Positions 6,618 through 12,713 are shown, counted from the stretch's first letter. The stretch: DNA of 12,713 bases from Oscillospiraceae bacterium (GCA_024404735.1 JAKSPP010000028.1:1-12713), one strand, 5' to 3'. The notes: generated by a model not told the origin, from the sequence alone. Numbers and translations are program-made.

Positions 6618-6983
6618 ATGGCAAGATTAGCCGGCGTTGACCTGCCCAAGGACAAGCGTATTGAGATCGGTCTCACTTACGTTTACGGAATCGGCAGAAC
6701 CAGCGCAACCAAAATTCTCGAAGAAACCGGTATCAACCCCGATACCCGCGTAAAGGACCTCACCGCTGAGGATGAGGCAAAGCTCCGTGAGGCTCTTGAG
6801 AAGTACACCGTAGAGGGTGACCTCCGCCGTCAGACTGCTCTTGATATTAAGCGCCTCATTGAAATCGGTTGCTACAGAGGCAGCCGTCATCGTCACGGAC
6901 TTCCCGTCCGCGGCCAGAGAAGCAAGACCAACGCTCGTACCCGCAAGGGCCCCAAGCGCACCATTGCTAACAAGAAGAAGTAA
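6618..6983 (+). CDS. rpsM: 30S ribosomal protein S13
   Basis: S13 lies in the head of the 30S subunit and contacts the P-site tRNA and the large subunit. The ATG at 6618 gives 121 residues beginning MARLAGVDLPKDKRIEIGLTY, the canonical N-terminus. The basic C-terminal part holds YRGSRHRHGLPVRGQRSKT (residues 87-105), a diagnostic motif. A TTG six bases upstream is in frame but sits too near the AAAGGA site at 6602-6607. The gene opens the alpha-type group and follows a 113-nt gap with strong inverted repeats. Confidence 0.97.
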   Translation: MARLAGVDLPKDKRIEIGLTYVYGIGRTSATKILEETGINPDTRVKDLTAEDEAKLREALEKYTVEGDLRRQTALDIKRLIEIGCYRGSRHRHGLPVRGQRSKTNARTRKGPKRTIANKKK

Positions 6984-6999
6984 AGGAGGGAACTGAATT

Positions 7000-7398
7000 A
7001 TGGCAAACGCTAAGAAAAAGGTTGTACGCACTCGCCGCAGAGAGCGTAAGAACATTGAGAAGGGTCAGGTTCATATCAGCTCCTCCTTCAACAACACCAT
7101 GGTAACCATCACCGATACCCACGGAAATGCTCTTTCCTGGGCATCTGCCGGCGGACTCGGCTTCCGCGGAAGCAAGAAGTCTACCCCCTTCGCAGCTCAG
7201 ACTGCCGCTGAAACTGCCTCCAAGGCAGCTATGGAGCACGGCCTTAAGTCTGTAGAAGTATTTGTTAAGGGACCCGGAGCAGGACGTGAGGCCGCTATCC
7301 GCGCTCTCCAGACTGCAGGTCTCGAGGTAACGATGATCAAGGACGTAACCCCCATCCCCCACAACGGATGCCGTCCTCCGAAACGTCGTCGCGTCTGA
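7000..7398 (+). CDS. rpsK: 30S ribosomal protein S11
   Basis: S11 is a platform protein of the 30S subunit, near the mRNA exit region. The 132-residue product has a lysine/arginine-rich N-terminal tail, then GQVHISSSFNNTMVTITDTHG (read around residues 22-42) and GGLGFRGSKKSTPFAAQ, and ends with the conserved TPIPHNGCRPPKRRRV. Length and sequence match the family throughout. It begins 16 nt after rpsM behind AAAGGAGGG. No unusual feature is seen. Confidence 0.98.
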   Translation: MANAKKKVVRTRRRERKNIEKGQVHISSSFNNTMVTITDTHGNALSWASAGGLGFRGSKKSTPFAAQTAAETASKAAMEHGLKSVEVFVKGPGAGREAAIRALQTAGLEVTMIKDVTPIPHNGCRPPKRRRV

Positions 7399-7417
7399 TT
7401 GAAGGAGGTACGAAATA

Positions 7418-8044
7418 ATGGCAAGATATACAGAAGCCGTCTGCCGCATGTGCCGCAGAGAAGGCCAGAAGCTCTTCCTCAAGGGCGACAGATGCTACAG
7501 CGCAAAGTGCGCAATGGAGCAGAGAGCTTTCGCTCCCGGCCAGCATGGCCAGTCCCGCAGCAAGACCTCCGAGTACGGTCTTCAGCTGCGTGAGAAGCAG
7601 AAAGCAAAGCGTTACTATGGACTCCTCGAGAGCCAGTTCCACGGTTACTTCGAGATGGCTGAGCGCCGTCCCGGCCAGACCGGCGAGAACCTCCTGAGCA
7701 TTCTCGAGTCCAGACTTGACAACGTTGTTTACCGTCTTGGCTTCGCAATGAGCAGAGCCGAGGCTCGTCAGCTCGTTTCCCACGGTCACTTCACCGTAAA
7801 CGGCCGCAAGGTCAACATCCCCAGCTACCTCGTAAAGCCCGGTATGGTCATCACTCTTAAGGATTCCTCCAAGAGCCTTGAGAAGATCAAGGGCAACGTT
7901 GAGGCTAACGCATTCCGTCAGGCCCCCAAGTGGCTTGAATACGACAACAACAACCTCTCTGCAAAGGTAGTCGCTGTTCCCGCAAGAGAGGACATCGATC
8001 TTCCCATCGAGGAGCATCTCATCGTCGAGTTGTATTCTAAATAA
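7418..8044 (+). CDS. rpsD: 30S ribosomal protein S4, zinc-binding form
   Basis: S4 is a primary 16S rRNA-binding protein and nucleates 30S body assembly. In Escherichia coli it also represses the alpha operon. The 208-residue product carries a complete N-terminal zinc site (C9, C12, C26, C31), so it is the C+ form. The S4 RNA-binding domain is at roughly residues 98-160 (SRLDNVVYRLGFAMSRAEAR, then QLVSHGHFTVNGRKV). The C-terminus ends HLIVELYSK. It begins 19 nt after rpsK with GAAGGAGGT. It is followed by a 211-nt gap with strong structure before rpoA, so the gene may end one regulatory unit. Confidence 0.98.
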   Translation: MARYTEAVCRMCRREGQKLFLKGDRCYSAKCAMEQRAFAPGQHGQSRSKTSEYGLQLREKQKAKRYYGLLESQFHGYFEMAERRPGQTGENLLSILESRLDNVVYRLGFAMSRAEARQLVSHGHFTVNGRKVNIPSYLVKPGMVITLKDSSKSLEKIKGNVEANAFRQAPKWLEYDNNNLSAKVVAVPAREDIDLPIEEHLIVELYSK

Positions 8045-8083
8045 GGCGAAGACCCTCATTTGCGCTCTGGCGCAGTTTTCACA

Positions 8084-8168
8084 GCATCCGGCGATATTCT
8101 GTCTGCTTTCGGGAGCGGCCTGAGGCTTCTCCCGGAGCTGCAGACGCCATATAGCTATATAAGGATGC
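8084..8168 (+). repeat. Large imperfect hairpin between rpsD and rpoA
   Basis: Nested arms pair in order: GCATCC 8084-8089 with GGATGC 8163-8168, GGC 8090-8092 with GCC 8146-8148, GTCTGC 8101-8106 with GCAGAC 8140-8145, CGGGAG 8110-8115 with CTCCCG 8129-8134, and GCC 8118-8120 with GGC 8124-8126 around a TGA loop. About 24 base pairs are interrupted by small internal loops. It lacks a terminal U run, so a classic terminator is unlikely. It may be a leader RNA for rpoA-rplQ, an mRNA-processing or stability site, or a palindromic repeat element. Confidence 0.55.
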
Positions 8169-8229
8169 GGCTGTTGATTATTGATAATTCGGCTTTGCTG
8201 TTTTTCATAATTTACAGTTGGCTGCATCC
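8163..8229 (+). mobile_element. Possible MITE-like miniature inverted-repeat element
   Basis: A 67-bp stretch begins GGATGCGGCTG and ends TGGCTGCATCC, so its ends are imperfect inverted repeats of 11 bp (perfect over the outer six). The inside is A+T-rich, with TTGATTATTGATAATTC, unlike the flanking codon-biased DNA. The tetranucleotide ATAA lies immediately outside both ends (8159-8162 and 8230-8233), as a target duplication would. The evidence is suggestive only: ATAA is a common word in A+T-rich DNA, and the left end is also an arm of the 8084-8168 hairpin. Confidence 0.3.
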
Positions 8230-8255
8230 ATAATACTGAAGGAGGGTAAAACCAC

Positions 8256-9215
8256 ATGATTGAATTCAATAAGCCCCGCATAGAGAGCAAGATTCTTCCC
8301 GGCGAAGATCAGCGCGGTACATTTGTTATCGAGCCTCTTGAGCGTGGGTACGGCACGACTCTGGGCAATGCCCTGAGAAGAGTGCTTCTCTCCTCACTTC
8401 CCGGAACAGCAGCAACCTCTATAAAGATTGACGGGGTTTCTCATGAGTTTTCCACAATCCAGGACGTTAAGGAGGACGTAACCGAAATCGTTCTTAACGT
8501 TAAGGGCATCTGTGTAAAGCTTTTCTCCGATGAACCCAAGACTGTTCGCCTCGAGGCACAGGGTCCCTGTGTTCTTACTGCAGGTGATATTAAGGCAGAT
8601 TCCGATATCGAGGTTCTCAACCCCAATCTCAAAATCTGCACCCTCGGCCCCAATGCCAACTTCGGTATGGATTTAACCTTTGCCCACGGCAGAGGCTATG
8701 CTACCGCCGACAAGAATAAGTCTTCTCAGACTGTTCTCGGAACAATTCCCGTTGATTCTATTTACACTCCTGTTCTCAAGGTAAACTACACTGTTGAGAA
8801 TACACGTGTAGGTAACCGCACCGATTACGACAAGCTCACAATCGAGCTTGAGACCGACGGCTCCATCAGCGCTTCCGATGCACTTTCTTTAGGTGCAAAG
8901 ATTCTCGTTGATCATTTCTCAATGTTCACCGAGCTTAACGAAGAGCTCAGAGCAATCAAGATTATCGAGACCAATGAGGTTACCGGTGAGACCAGCGGCG
9001 TTAACACCGCACTTTCCATGACCATTGAGGAGCTCGATCTCTCCGTCCGCAGCTTCAACTGCCTTAAGAGAGCTAACATCAACACTGTCGGTGATCTCGT
9101 AACCAAGACCGAGGACGAAATGATAAAGGTCCGCAATCTGGGACGTAAGTCCTTAGAGGAGGTCATTCACAAGCTGGAAACAATGGGCCTCAAGCTCTCC
9201 AGCGGCGAGAATTGA
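8256..9215 (+). CDS. rpoA: DNA-directed RNA polymerase subunit alpha
   Basis: The alpha subunit dimerises to seed RNA polymerase assembly, and its C-terminal domain contacts UP-element DNA and activators. The 319-residue product has the N-terminal assembly domain (about residues 1-232, with GYGTTLGNALRRVLLSSLPG at 31-50), a linker, and the C-terminal domain (about 250-314). In that domain R265, N268, G296, K298 and S299, the DNA-binding residues known from Escherichia coli, are all present at the same numbers. The site AAGGAGGG at 8239-8246 precedes the ATG. The gene is separated from rpsD by a 211-nt structured gap, so independent control is possible. Confidence 0.98.
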   Translation: MIEFNKPRIESKILPGEDQRGTFVIEPLERGYGTTLGNALRRVLLSSLPGTAATSIKIDGVSHEFSTIQDVKEDVTEIVLNVKGICVKLFSDEPKTVRLEAQGPCVLTAGDIKADSDIEVLNPNLKICTLGPNANFGMDLTFAHGRGYATADKNKSSQTVLGTIPVDSIYTPVLKVNYTVENTRVGNRTDYDKLTIELETDGSISASDALSLGAKILVDHFSMFTELNEELRAIKIIETNEVTGETSGVNTALSMTIEELDLSVRSFNCLKRANINTVGDLVTKTEDEMIKVRNLGRKSLEEVIHKLETMGLKLSSGEN

Positions 9216-9297
9216 TTTTTTGTTAAACTATCGTATTCAACTACATACGCCTCTCTTTTGACAAGAAGAGGTAATTCCTACAAGGAGGAAGATCGAA
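9216..9297 (+). promoter_or_regulatory. rpoA-rplQ intergenic leader
   Basis: This 82-nt gap has a T run straight after the rpoA stop, an inverted repeat CCTCT/AGAGG at 9250-9254/9267-9271, and a short TCCT at 9276-9279 that can pair with the AGGA at 9283-9286 in the rplQ ribosome binding site. Such pairing could modulate rplQ translation. A TTGACA lies at 9258-9263, but no -10 box is found at a proper distance, so I do not call a promoter. Confidence 0.3.
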
Positions 9298-9639
9298 ATG
9301 CCCGGTACAAGAAAGCTCGGCAAAACCACCGATCAGCGCATGGCTATGCTCCGCCAGCAGGTTACAGATTTTATCGATCTGGGCCGTATGGAGACAACCT
9401 ACACCCGCGCTAAGGAAATCAGTGCTATGGCCGAGAAGATGATAACTCTCGGAAAGAAGAAGGGCCTTGCCAACTATCGTCAGGCTCTTGCATTCATCAC
9501 CCGTGAGGATGTTGCAAAGAAGGTTTTCGGCGAAATCGCCGACAAGTACGCCGAGCGTGAGGGCGGTTACACCCGCATTACTCGCATCGGACCCCGTCGC
9601 GGCGATGCAGCCGAGATGGCAGTAATCGAGCTCGTTTGA
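9298..9639 (+). CDS. rplQ: 50S ribosomal protein L17
   Basis: L17 sits near the peptide exit tunnel opening of the large subunit. The 113-residue product has the bacterial length and begins MPGTRKLGKTTDQRMAMLRQ, a slight variant of the usual MxxRKLGR start. Further in it shows TTYTRAKEISAMAEKMITL and ends GYTRITRIGPRRGDAAEMAVIEL, the conserved C-terminus. The site CAAGGAGGAA is just upstream. It is the last ribosomal gene of the cluster and is followed after 18 nt by a strong hairpin. Confidence 0.98.
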   Translation: MPGTRKLGKTTDQRMAMLRQQVTDFIDLGRMETTYTRAKEISAMAEKMITLGKKKGLANYRQALAFITREDVAKKVFGEIADKYAEREGGYTRITRIGPRRGDAAEMAVIELV

Positions 9640-9657
9640 GCCTAATATGAAATGAGT

Positions 9658-9681
9658 CCGCAGCCGATTTTTCGGCTGCGG
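9658..9681 (+). terminator. Hairpin after rplQ, probable operon terminator
   Basis: CCGCAGCCGA at 9658-9667 pairs perfectly with TCGGCTGCGG at 9672-9681 around a TTTT loop, giving a 10-bp G+C-rich stem 18 nt after the rplQ stop. The bases after it (CTTAACCTATTTT) are only moderately T-rich and lack an immediate U run. It may therefore be an inefficient or factor-assisted terminator, or a 3'-end stabiliser. Its position at the end of the ribosomal genes favours termination. Confidence 0.65.
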
Positions 9682-9710
9682 CTTAACCTATTTTAAATGT
9701 ATTATTTAAT

Positions 9711-11021
9711 ATGAAGTTCAGGACACTTACCTTAGGCTGCAAGGTCAATCAGTGCGAAACACGGGCTCTTGAGCAGTATCTTACTGCTGCGGGGGGCTGC
9801 GAATGCGGTGAAAATGACTCACCGGATATTGTCATTGTCAACACCTGCGCCGTTACTGCGGAATCCGGAAGAAAATCAAGGCAGGCCATAAGAAGGCTCA
9901 GGGCCGAGCACCCCGATGCCCTTCTCTGTGTAGCCGGCTGCTACAGCCAGATAGCCTCCGGGGAGATGGAGGGACTTTCCACCGATGTTATTTTCGGTTC
10001 GTCTGCAGGCAAGGACTTTGCAGATGCCATTATCCGCGCATATAATCTGAAAACAAAAGAATTTAATATAGATGACCCCTTTAAGAGACGTTATTTTGAG
10101 GCTCTGCCCGGAGGTAACCCCGAGGGAAGAACACGCGCCTATATGAAGATTGAGGACGGCTGTGATAATTTCTGCAGCTATTGCATTATTCCATATTCCC
10201 GCGGAAGAGTTCGTTCGCTGCCTGTAAAGGATGCAGCTGCCGATGCAAAACGGCTTTCGGAGCAAGGCTTCAGGGAGCTTGTTGTTACGGGTATCGAAAT
10301 ATCCTCCTATGGCAAGGATTTGCCGGGACATCCGACTCTGGGAGACGTGATTTACGCAATTGCAAAAGAGTCTCCGGCATCGAGAATCAGACTGGGCTCC
10401 ATTGAGCCGACAGTTATAACGGAGGATTTTGCCCGCAAGCTCAGGGACGCCAGGGGAATATGTCCTCATTTTCACCTTTCCCTTCAGTCCGGCTGCGACA
10501 GAACACTTTCGGCAATGAACCGCAAGTATAATACAGAACGCTTTTATAAGGCAGCAGAGATACTTAGGGAATATTTCCCGGGCTGCGCCCTGACAGCAGA
10601 CTTAATATGCGGCTTTCCCGGTGAAAGCGAAGAGGACTTTGCCGAGACACTTGCGTTTCTTAGGAAATGCGCTTTTGCCGCAGTGCATGTTTTCCCCTAT
10701 TCTGTAAGAGAGGGGACAAAGGCCGAGAAGCTTCCCGGGCATCTTTCAAATGCCGTAAAGGCAGACAGGGCTTCCCGTGCGGGAAAAACGGCTCTGGAGC
10801 TTAAAAAAGCATATCTCGAGGCTCAGGTTGGAAGAATTCTTCCTGTTCTTTTCGAAACGCAAGGCTCCGACGGAAGCTTTAAGGGGCACTCCGATAACTA
10901 CTGCGAGGTTAGCGCCCCGGGTGATAAGCTCAGAGGAGAGGAAAGAAATGTTCTCATTACGGCTCTCAGCGCGGACGGAGAGGGCCTCGTAGGAGAAATA
11001 ACGGGGGACAGGGCAGAATGA
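9711..11021 (+). CDS. mtaB: tRNA t6A37 methylthiotransferase, MtaB family
   Basis: MtaB enzymes are radical-SAM proteins that add a methylthio group to N6-threonylcarbamoyladenosine at tRNA position 37, giving ms2t6A. The 436-residue product has the N-terminal cluster-binding domain with C10 (LGCKVNQCET), C46 (NTCAVTAE) and C77 (VAGCYSQ). The radical-SAM domain carries C151, C155 and C158 (CDNFCSYC), and a TRAM-like C-terminal region starts near residue 368. LGCKVNQ and TCAVT favour MtaB over MiaB or RimO. The ATG at 9711 has no visible Shine-Dalgarno sequence. Codon use (AGG, AGA, ATA, AAA) is less biased than in the ribosomal genes. Its stop overlaps the next start as ATGA. Confidence 0.92.
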   Translation: MKFRTLTLGCKVNQCETRALEQYLTAAGGCECGENDSPDIVIVNTCAVTAESGRKSRQAIRRLRAEHPDALLCVAGCYSQIASGEMEGLSTDVIFGSSAGKDFADAIIRAYNLKTKEFNIDDPFKRRYFEALPGGNPEGRTRAYMKIEDGCDNFCSYCIIPYSRGRVRSLPVKDAAADAKRLSEQGFRELVVTGIEISSYGKDLPGHPTLGDVIYAIAKESPASRIRLGSIEPTVITEDFARKLRDARGICPHFHLSLQSGCDRTLSAMNRKYNTERFYKAAEILREYFPGCALTADLICGFPGESEEDFAETLAFLRKCAFAAVHVFPYSVREGTKAEKLPGHLSNAVKADRASRAGKTALELKKAYLEAQVGRILPVLFETQGSDGSFKGHSDNYCEVSAPGDKLRGEERNVLITALSADGEGLVGEITGDRAE

Positions 11022-11920
11022 TATTTAAGCCTCTTGAGCTTGAGGATATGGATTTACTGAGGCCCTACCTTCAGAAAAACGAGCCAAAGGTCTGCAATTA
11101 CTCCTCCGGTACCTTCTTTATGTGGAGAAAATACCACAACACAAGATTTGCCCTCGTTACCGTAGAGGATTTCTATGCTATATTTATTAAAATCACTTCG
11201 GAAAAGGGCGGAGATGTCTTCCAGCTTCCCATAACGAACAATATGGGAAGAGCTCTGGGGCTCCTTTTCACGGAGGAAAAGACAGAAAGTCTTCGATTTG
11301 AGATGATACCGGAGGCAAAGCTCCCCCTGTTTAGGGAAAATTACTCCGTATCTGAGCTTAGTGACGACAGGGACAATTACGATTATTTATATAACATAGA
11401 AGAGCTTGCAGAGCTTCGCGGAAAGCGTTTTCACGGACAGAGAAATCAGATAAGCCAGTTTATAAGAGGCTGCAAAAGCTGGGAGATAACTCGCTTTGAT
11501 GATACGAATCGGACGGAGGGGCTCAGGTTTTTCGATGAGAACTATATGCCTCAGGTAAGCTTCGGAATTCTGGAGAGTTCGGAGAATGAAGCTGTAAGGG
11601 AGGTTCTGACCCACCCCGGGATTTACAGACTTTCGGGAATTGTGCTCTACAGGGACGGAGCCGTGGCAGGCTTTGCAATGGGCGAAAAAATAGGGGATAC
11701 CCTTTTTGTTCATATCGAGAAGTCGCACAGAGAGATACACGGCGCTTACCAGCTGCTCGTTAAGAGCCTGGCTGCCTCTTATATGGATACGGATGTGAGA
11801 TTTGTGAACAGGGAGGATGACTCTGCAGATGAAGGCCTGAGGCGCTCTAAGCTTTCTTATCATCCCATTGAGCTTATAAAAAAATATTGCTTTACAATTT
11901 CCAAAAAGAGTGTAAAATAA
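11018..11920 (+). CDS. DUF2156 / phosphatidylglycerol lysyltransferase C-terminal-like protein
   Basis: The 300-residue product resembles the soluble DUF2156 family, whose fold is a pair of GNAT-like domains related to the catalytic part of MprF/LPG synthase. Recognised stretches are YDYLYNIEELAELRGKRFHG with the following QRNQISQF (residues 121-148), FAMGEKIGDTLFVHIEK (219-235), and FVNREDDSADEGLRRSKLSY (262-281). No membrane segments are seen, so it lacks the flippase half of MprF. The substrate is unknown: aminoacyl or acyl transfer is possible from the fold but not shown. It overlaps the mtaB stop by 4 nt (ATGA), so both are likely translated together. Downstream serC probably has its own promoter. 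Confidence 0.8.
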   Translation: MIFKPLELEDMDLLRPYLQKNEPKVCNYSSGTFFMWRKYHNTRFALVTVEDFYAIFIKITSEKGGDVFQLPITNNMGRALGLLFTEEKTESLRFEMIPEAKLPLFRENYSVSELSDDRDNYDYLYNIEELAELRGKRFHGQRNQISQFIRGCKSWEITRFDDTNRTEGLRFFDENYMPQVSFGILESSENEAVREVLTHPGIYRLSGIVLYRDGAVAGFAMGEKIGDTLFVHIEKSHREIHGAYQLLVKSLAASYMDTDVRFVNREDDSADEGLRRSKLSYHPIELIKKYCFTISKKSVK

Positions 11921-11931
11921 TCTTTTATAAT
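11891..11931 (+). promoter_or_regulatory. Likely serC promoter region
   Basis: TTTACA at 11891-11896 and TAAAAT at 11913-11918, separated by 16 nt, form a reasonable sigma-A promoter that lies within the end of the DUF2156 gene. A perfect TATAAT at 11926-11931 follows, but no good -35 box is found at 17 nt from it. Either would give a serC leader of about 65-80 nt. No terminator for the upstream gene is obvious, so read-through is also possible. Confidence 0.45.
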
Positions 11932-12004
11932 ACAAAAAACTATTTCTTGTTTCGGGCCCGGTTCGGAGATAATGCCGTTTCCCCCACAAGAGAAGGAGAT
12001 TAAT

Positions 12005-12713
12005 ATGACCAGAGAAAAAACCTATAATTTTGCCGCAGGTCCTTCTGTTCTCCCCGAGGAGGCACTTAAGGAAGCAGCTGCGGAAATGCTGAATTACCGC
12101 GACAGCGGTATGTCCGTTATGGAAATGAGCCATCGTTCCTCCGTTTATCAGGAAATCTTCAACGAGACCAAGAACGACCTTCGCAATATTCTTGCAGTTC
12201 CCGAGACTCATGAGATTCTTTTCCTTCAGGGCGGTGCTTCCACCCAGTTTTCCATGATTCCCCTGAACCTCATTTCCGCACCCGGTGAGGCCGATTATGC
12301 CCTTACAGGCCACTTTGCAAAGATTGCCGCAAAGGAGGCAGGCAAGTACGGCAAAATCAATATCGCCGCAGACACCTTCCCCATCAACAACACCAGTATT
12401 CCCACTCAGGAGGAGCTCGTTCTCTCCGAGAACGCATCCTACTTCTACTACTGTGCAAACAACACCATCTTCGGAACAGAGTGGAAGTACACCCCCGATA
12501 CAGGTAAGGTTCCCCTTGTTGCGGATATGTCCTCCAATATCCTCACAAAGGCTATTGACTGGGATCCCCACGGCATAGTATATGCAGGTGCCCAGAAGAA
12601 CATGGCTCCCGCCGGAGTAACCGTTGTTATCATAAGAAAGGATCTTGCAGGACACGAGCTTCCCTTCACTCCTCTTATGATGAATTACCAGACTATGATT
12701 GACAAGGATTCCA
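12005..12713 (+). CDS. serC: Phosphoserine aminotransferase (3'-truncated)
   Basis: SerC is a PLP-dependent enzyme that transaminates 3-phosphohydroxypyruvate with glutamate to phosphoserine, the second step of serine synthesis. It can also act in pyridoxal phosphate synthesis in some bacteria. The window contains the first 236 residues of about 360. Diagnostic elements are YNFAAGPSVLPEEAL (residues 7-21), MSHRS (41-45), FLQGGASTQFSMIPLNL (73-89), NNTIFGTEW (152-160) and ADMSSNIL (173-180), plus the PLP-binding lysine K198 in GAQKN. The site AGAAGGAGA precedes the ATG. Codon use is strongly biased again, like the ribosomal genes, which suggests high expression. The gene runs off the end of the window. 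Confidence 0.97.
   Translation, partial: MTREKTYNFAAGPSVLPEEALKEAAAEMLNYRDSGMSVMEMSHRSSVYQEIFNETKNDLRNILAVPETHEILFLQGGASTQFSMIPLNLISAPGEADYALTGHFAKIAAKEAGKYGKINIAADTFPINNTSIPTQEELVLSENASYFYYCANNTIFGTEWKYTPDTGKVPLVADMSSNILTKAIDWDPHGIVYAGAQKNMAPAGVTVVIIRKDLAGHELPFTPLMMNYQTMIDKDS

Noticed and set aside
8061..8080. TGCGC-TCTG-GCGCA hairpin followed by GTTTTC after rpsD as a terminator
   Set aside because: The stem is only 5 bp and the T run is short; termination before rpoA would also be unexpected without a clear rpoA promoter.
8181..8211. Weak promoter TTGATA-N19-CATAAT before rpoA
   Set aside because: The spacer is long and the hexamers are imperfect in A+T-rich DNA; not enough to call.
8165..8233. 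Possible 22-residue ATG peptide MRLLIIDNSALLFFIIYSWL... in the rpsD-rpoA gap
   Set aside because: The only purine-rich stretch (AAGG) touches the ATG, too close to act as a ribosome binding site; composition follows the A+T-rich repeat.
7337..8290. Antisense open frame of about 317 codons over rpsD and the rpsD-rpoA gap
   Set aside because: Mostly opposite rpsD; the extension into the gap has no recognisable domain or start signal.
9220..9247. Weak promoter TTGTTA-N16-TACATA between rpoA and rplQ
   Set aside because: Poor matches in both boxes; also, TTGACA at 9258-9263 has no partner -10.
11387..12655. Antisense open frame of about 422 codons over DUF2156 and serC
   Set aside because: It lies opposite two recognised coding regions and crosses their gap, with cysteine/glycine-rich shadow composition. 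No support as a gene.

Overview
This window is a ribosomal-protein super-operon of the spc/alpha type from a low- to mid-GC Firmicute. The likely source is a gut-type clostridium of the Oscillospiraceae/Ruminococcaceae kind. Four things support this: the gene order, strong AGGAGG ribosome binding sites, the zinc-type S14, S4, L36 and adenylate kinase, and a C-ending codon bias (AAG, GGC, ATC, CGC) in the highly expressed genes. The genus cannot be named from the sequence alone. Every gene is on the + strand.

Region 1 (1-6504) is the spc part: the 3' end of rplE, then rpsN, rpsH, rplF, rplR, rpsE, rpmD, rplO, secY, adk, map, infA and rpmJ. Region 2 (6618-9639) is the alpha part: rpsM, rpsK, rpsD, rpoA and rplQ, closed by a strong hairpin at 9658-9681. 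Most junctions in these two regions are 0-21 nt, or overlap by 1 nt. Four are longer: rpsN-rpsH (290 nt), rpmJ-rpsM (113 nt), rpsD-rpoA (211 nt) and rpoA-rplQ (82 nt). The first three hold strong inverted repeats.

Region 3 (9711-11920) holds two less codon-biased genes overlapping by ATGA: an MtaB-type tRNA methylthiotransferase and a DUF2156 (GNAT-fold) protein. Region 4 (12005 to the end) is the 5' two-thirds of serC, phosphoserine aminotransferase, with its own likely promoter.

Functionally the cluster makes ribosomal proteins, the Sec translocon pore, IF-1, the RNA polymerase alpha subunit, the enzyme that removes N-terminal methionine, and adenylate kinase. The adjoining tRNA-modification gene also serves translation. 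The genes are conventional. The unexplained material is in the long intergenic leaders: a near-consensus promoter plus a multi-hairpin leader before rpsH, a pair of mutually exclusive inverted repeats before rpsM, and an 85-nt hairpin overlapping a possible miniature inverted-repeat element before rpoA. I see no CRISPR array, prophage, transposase gene, tRNA or rRNA.
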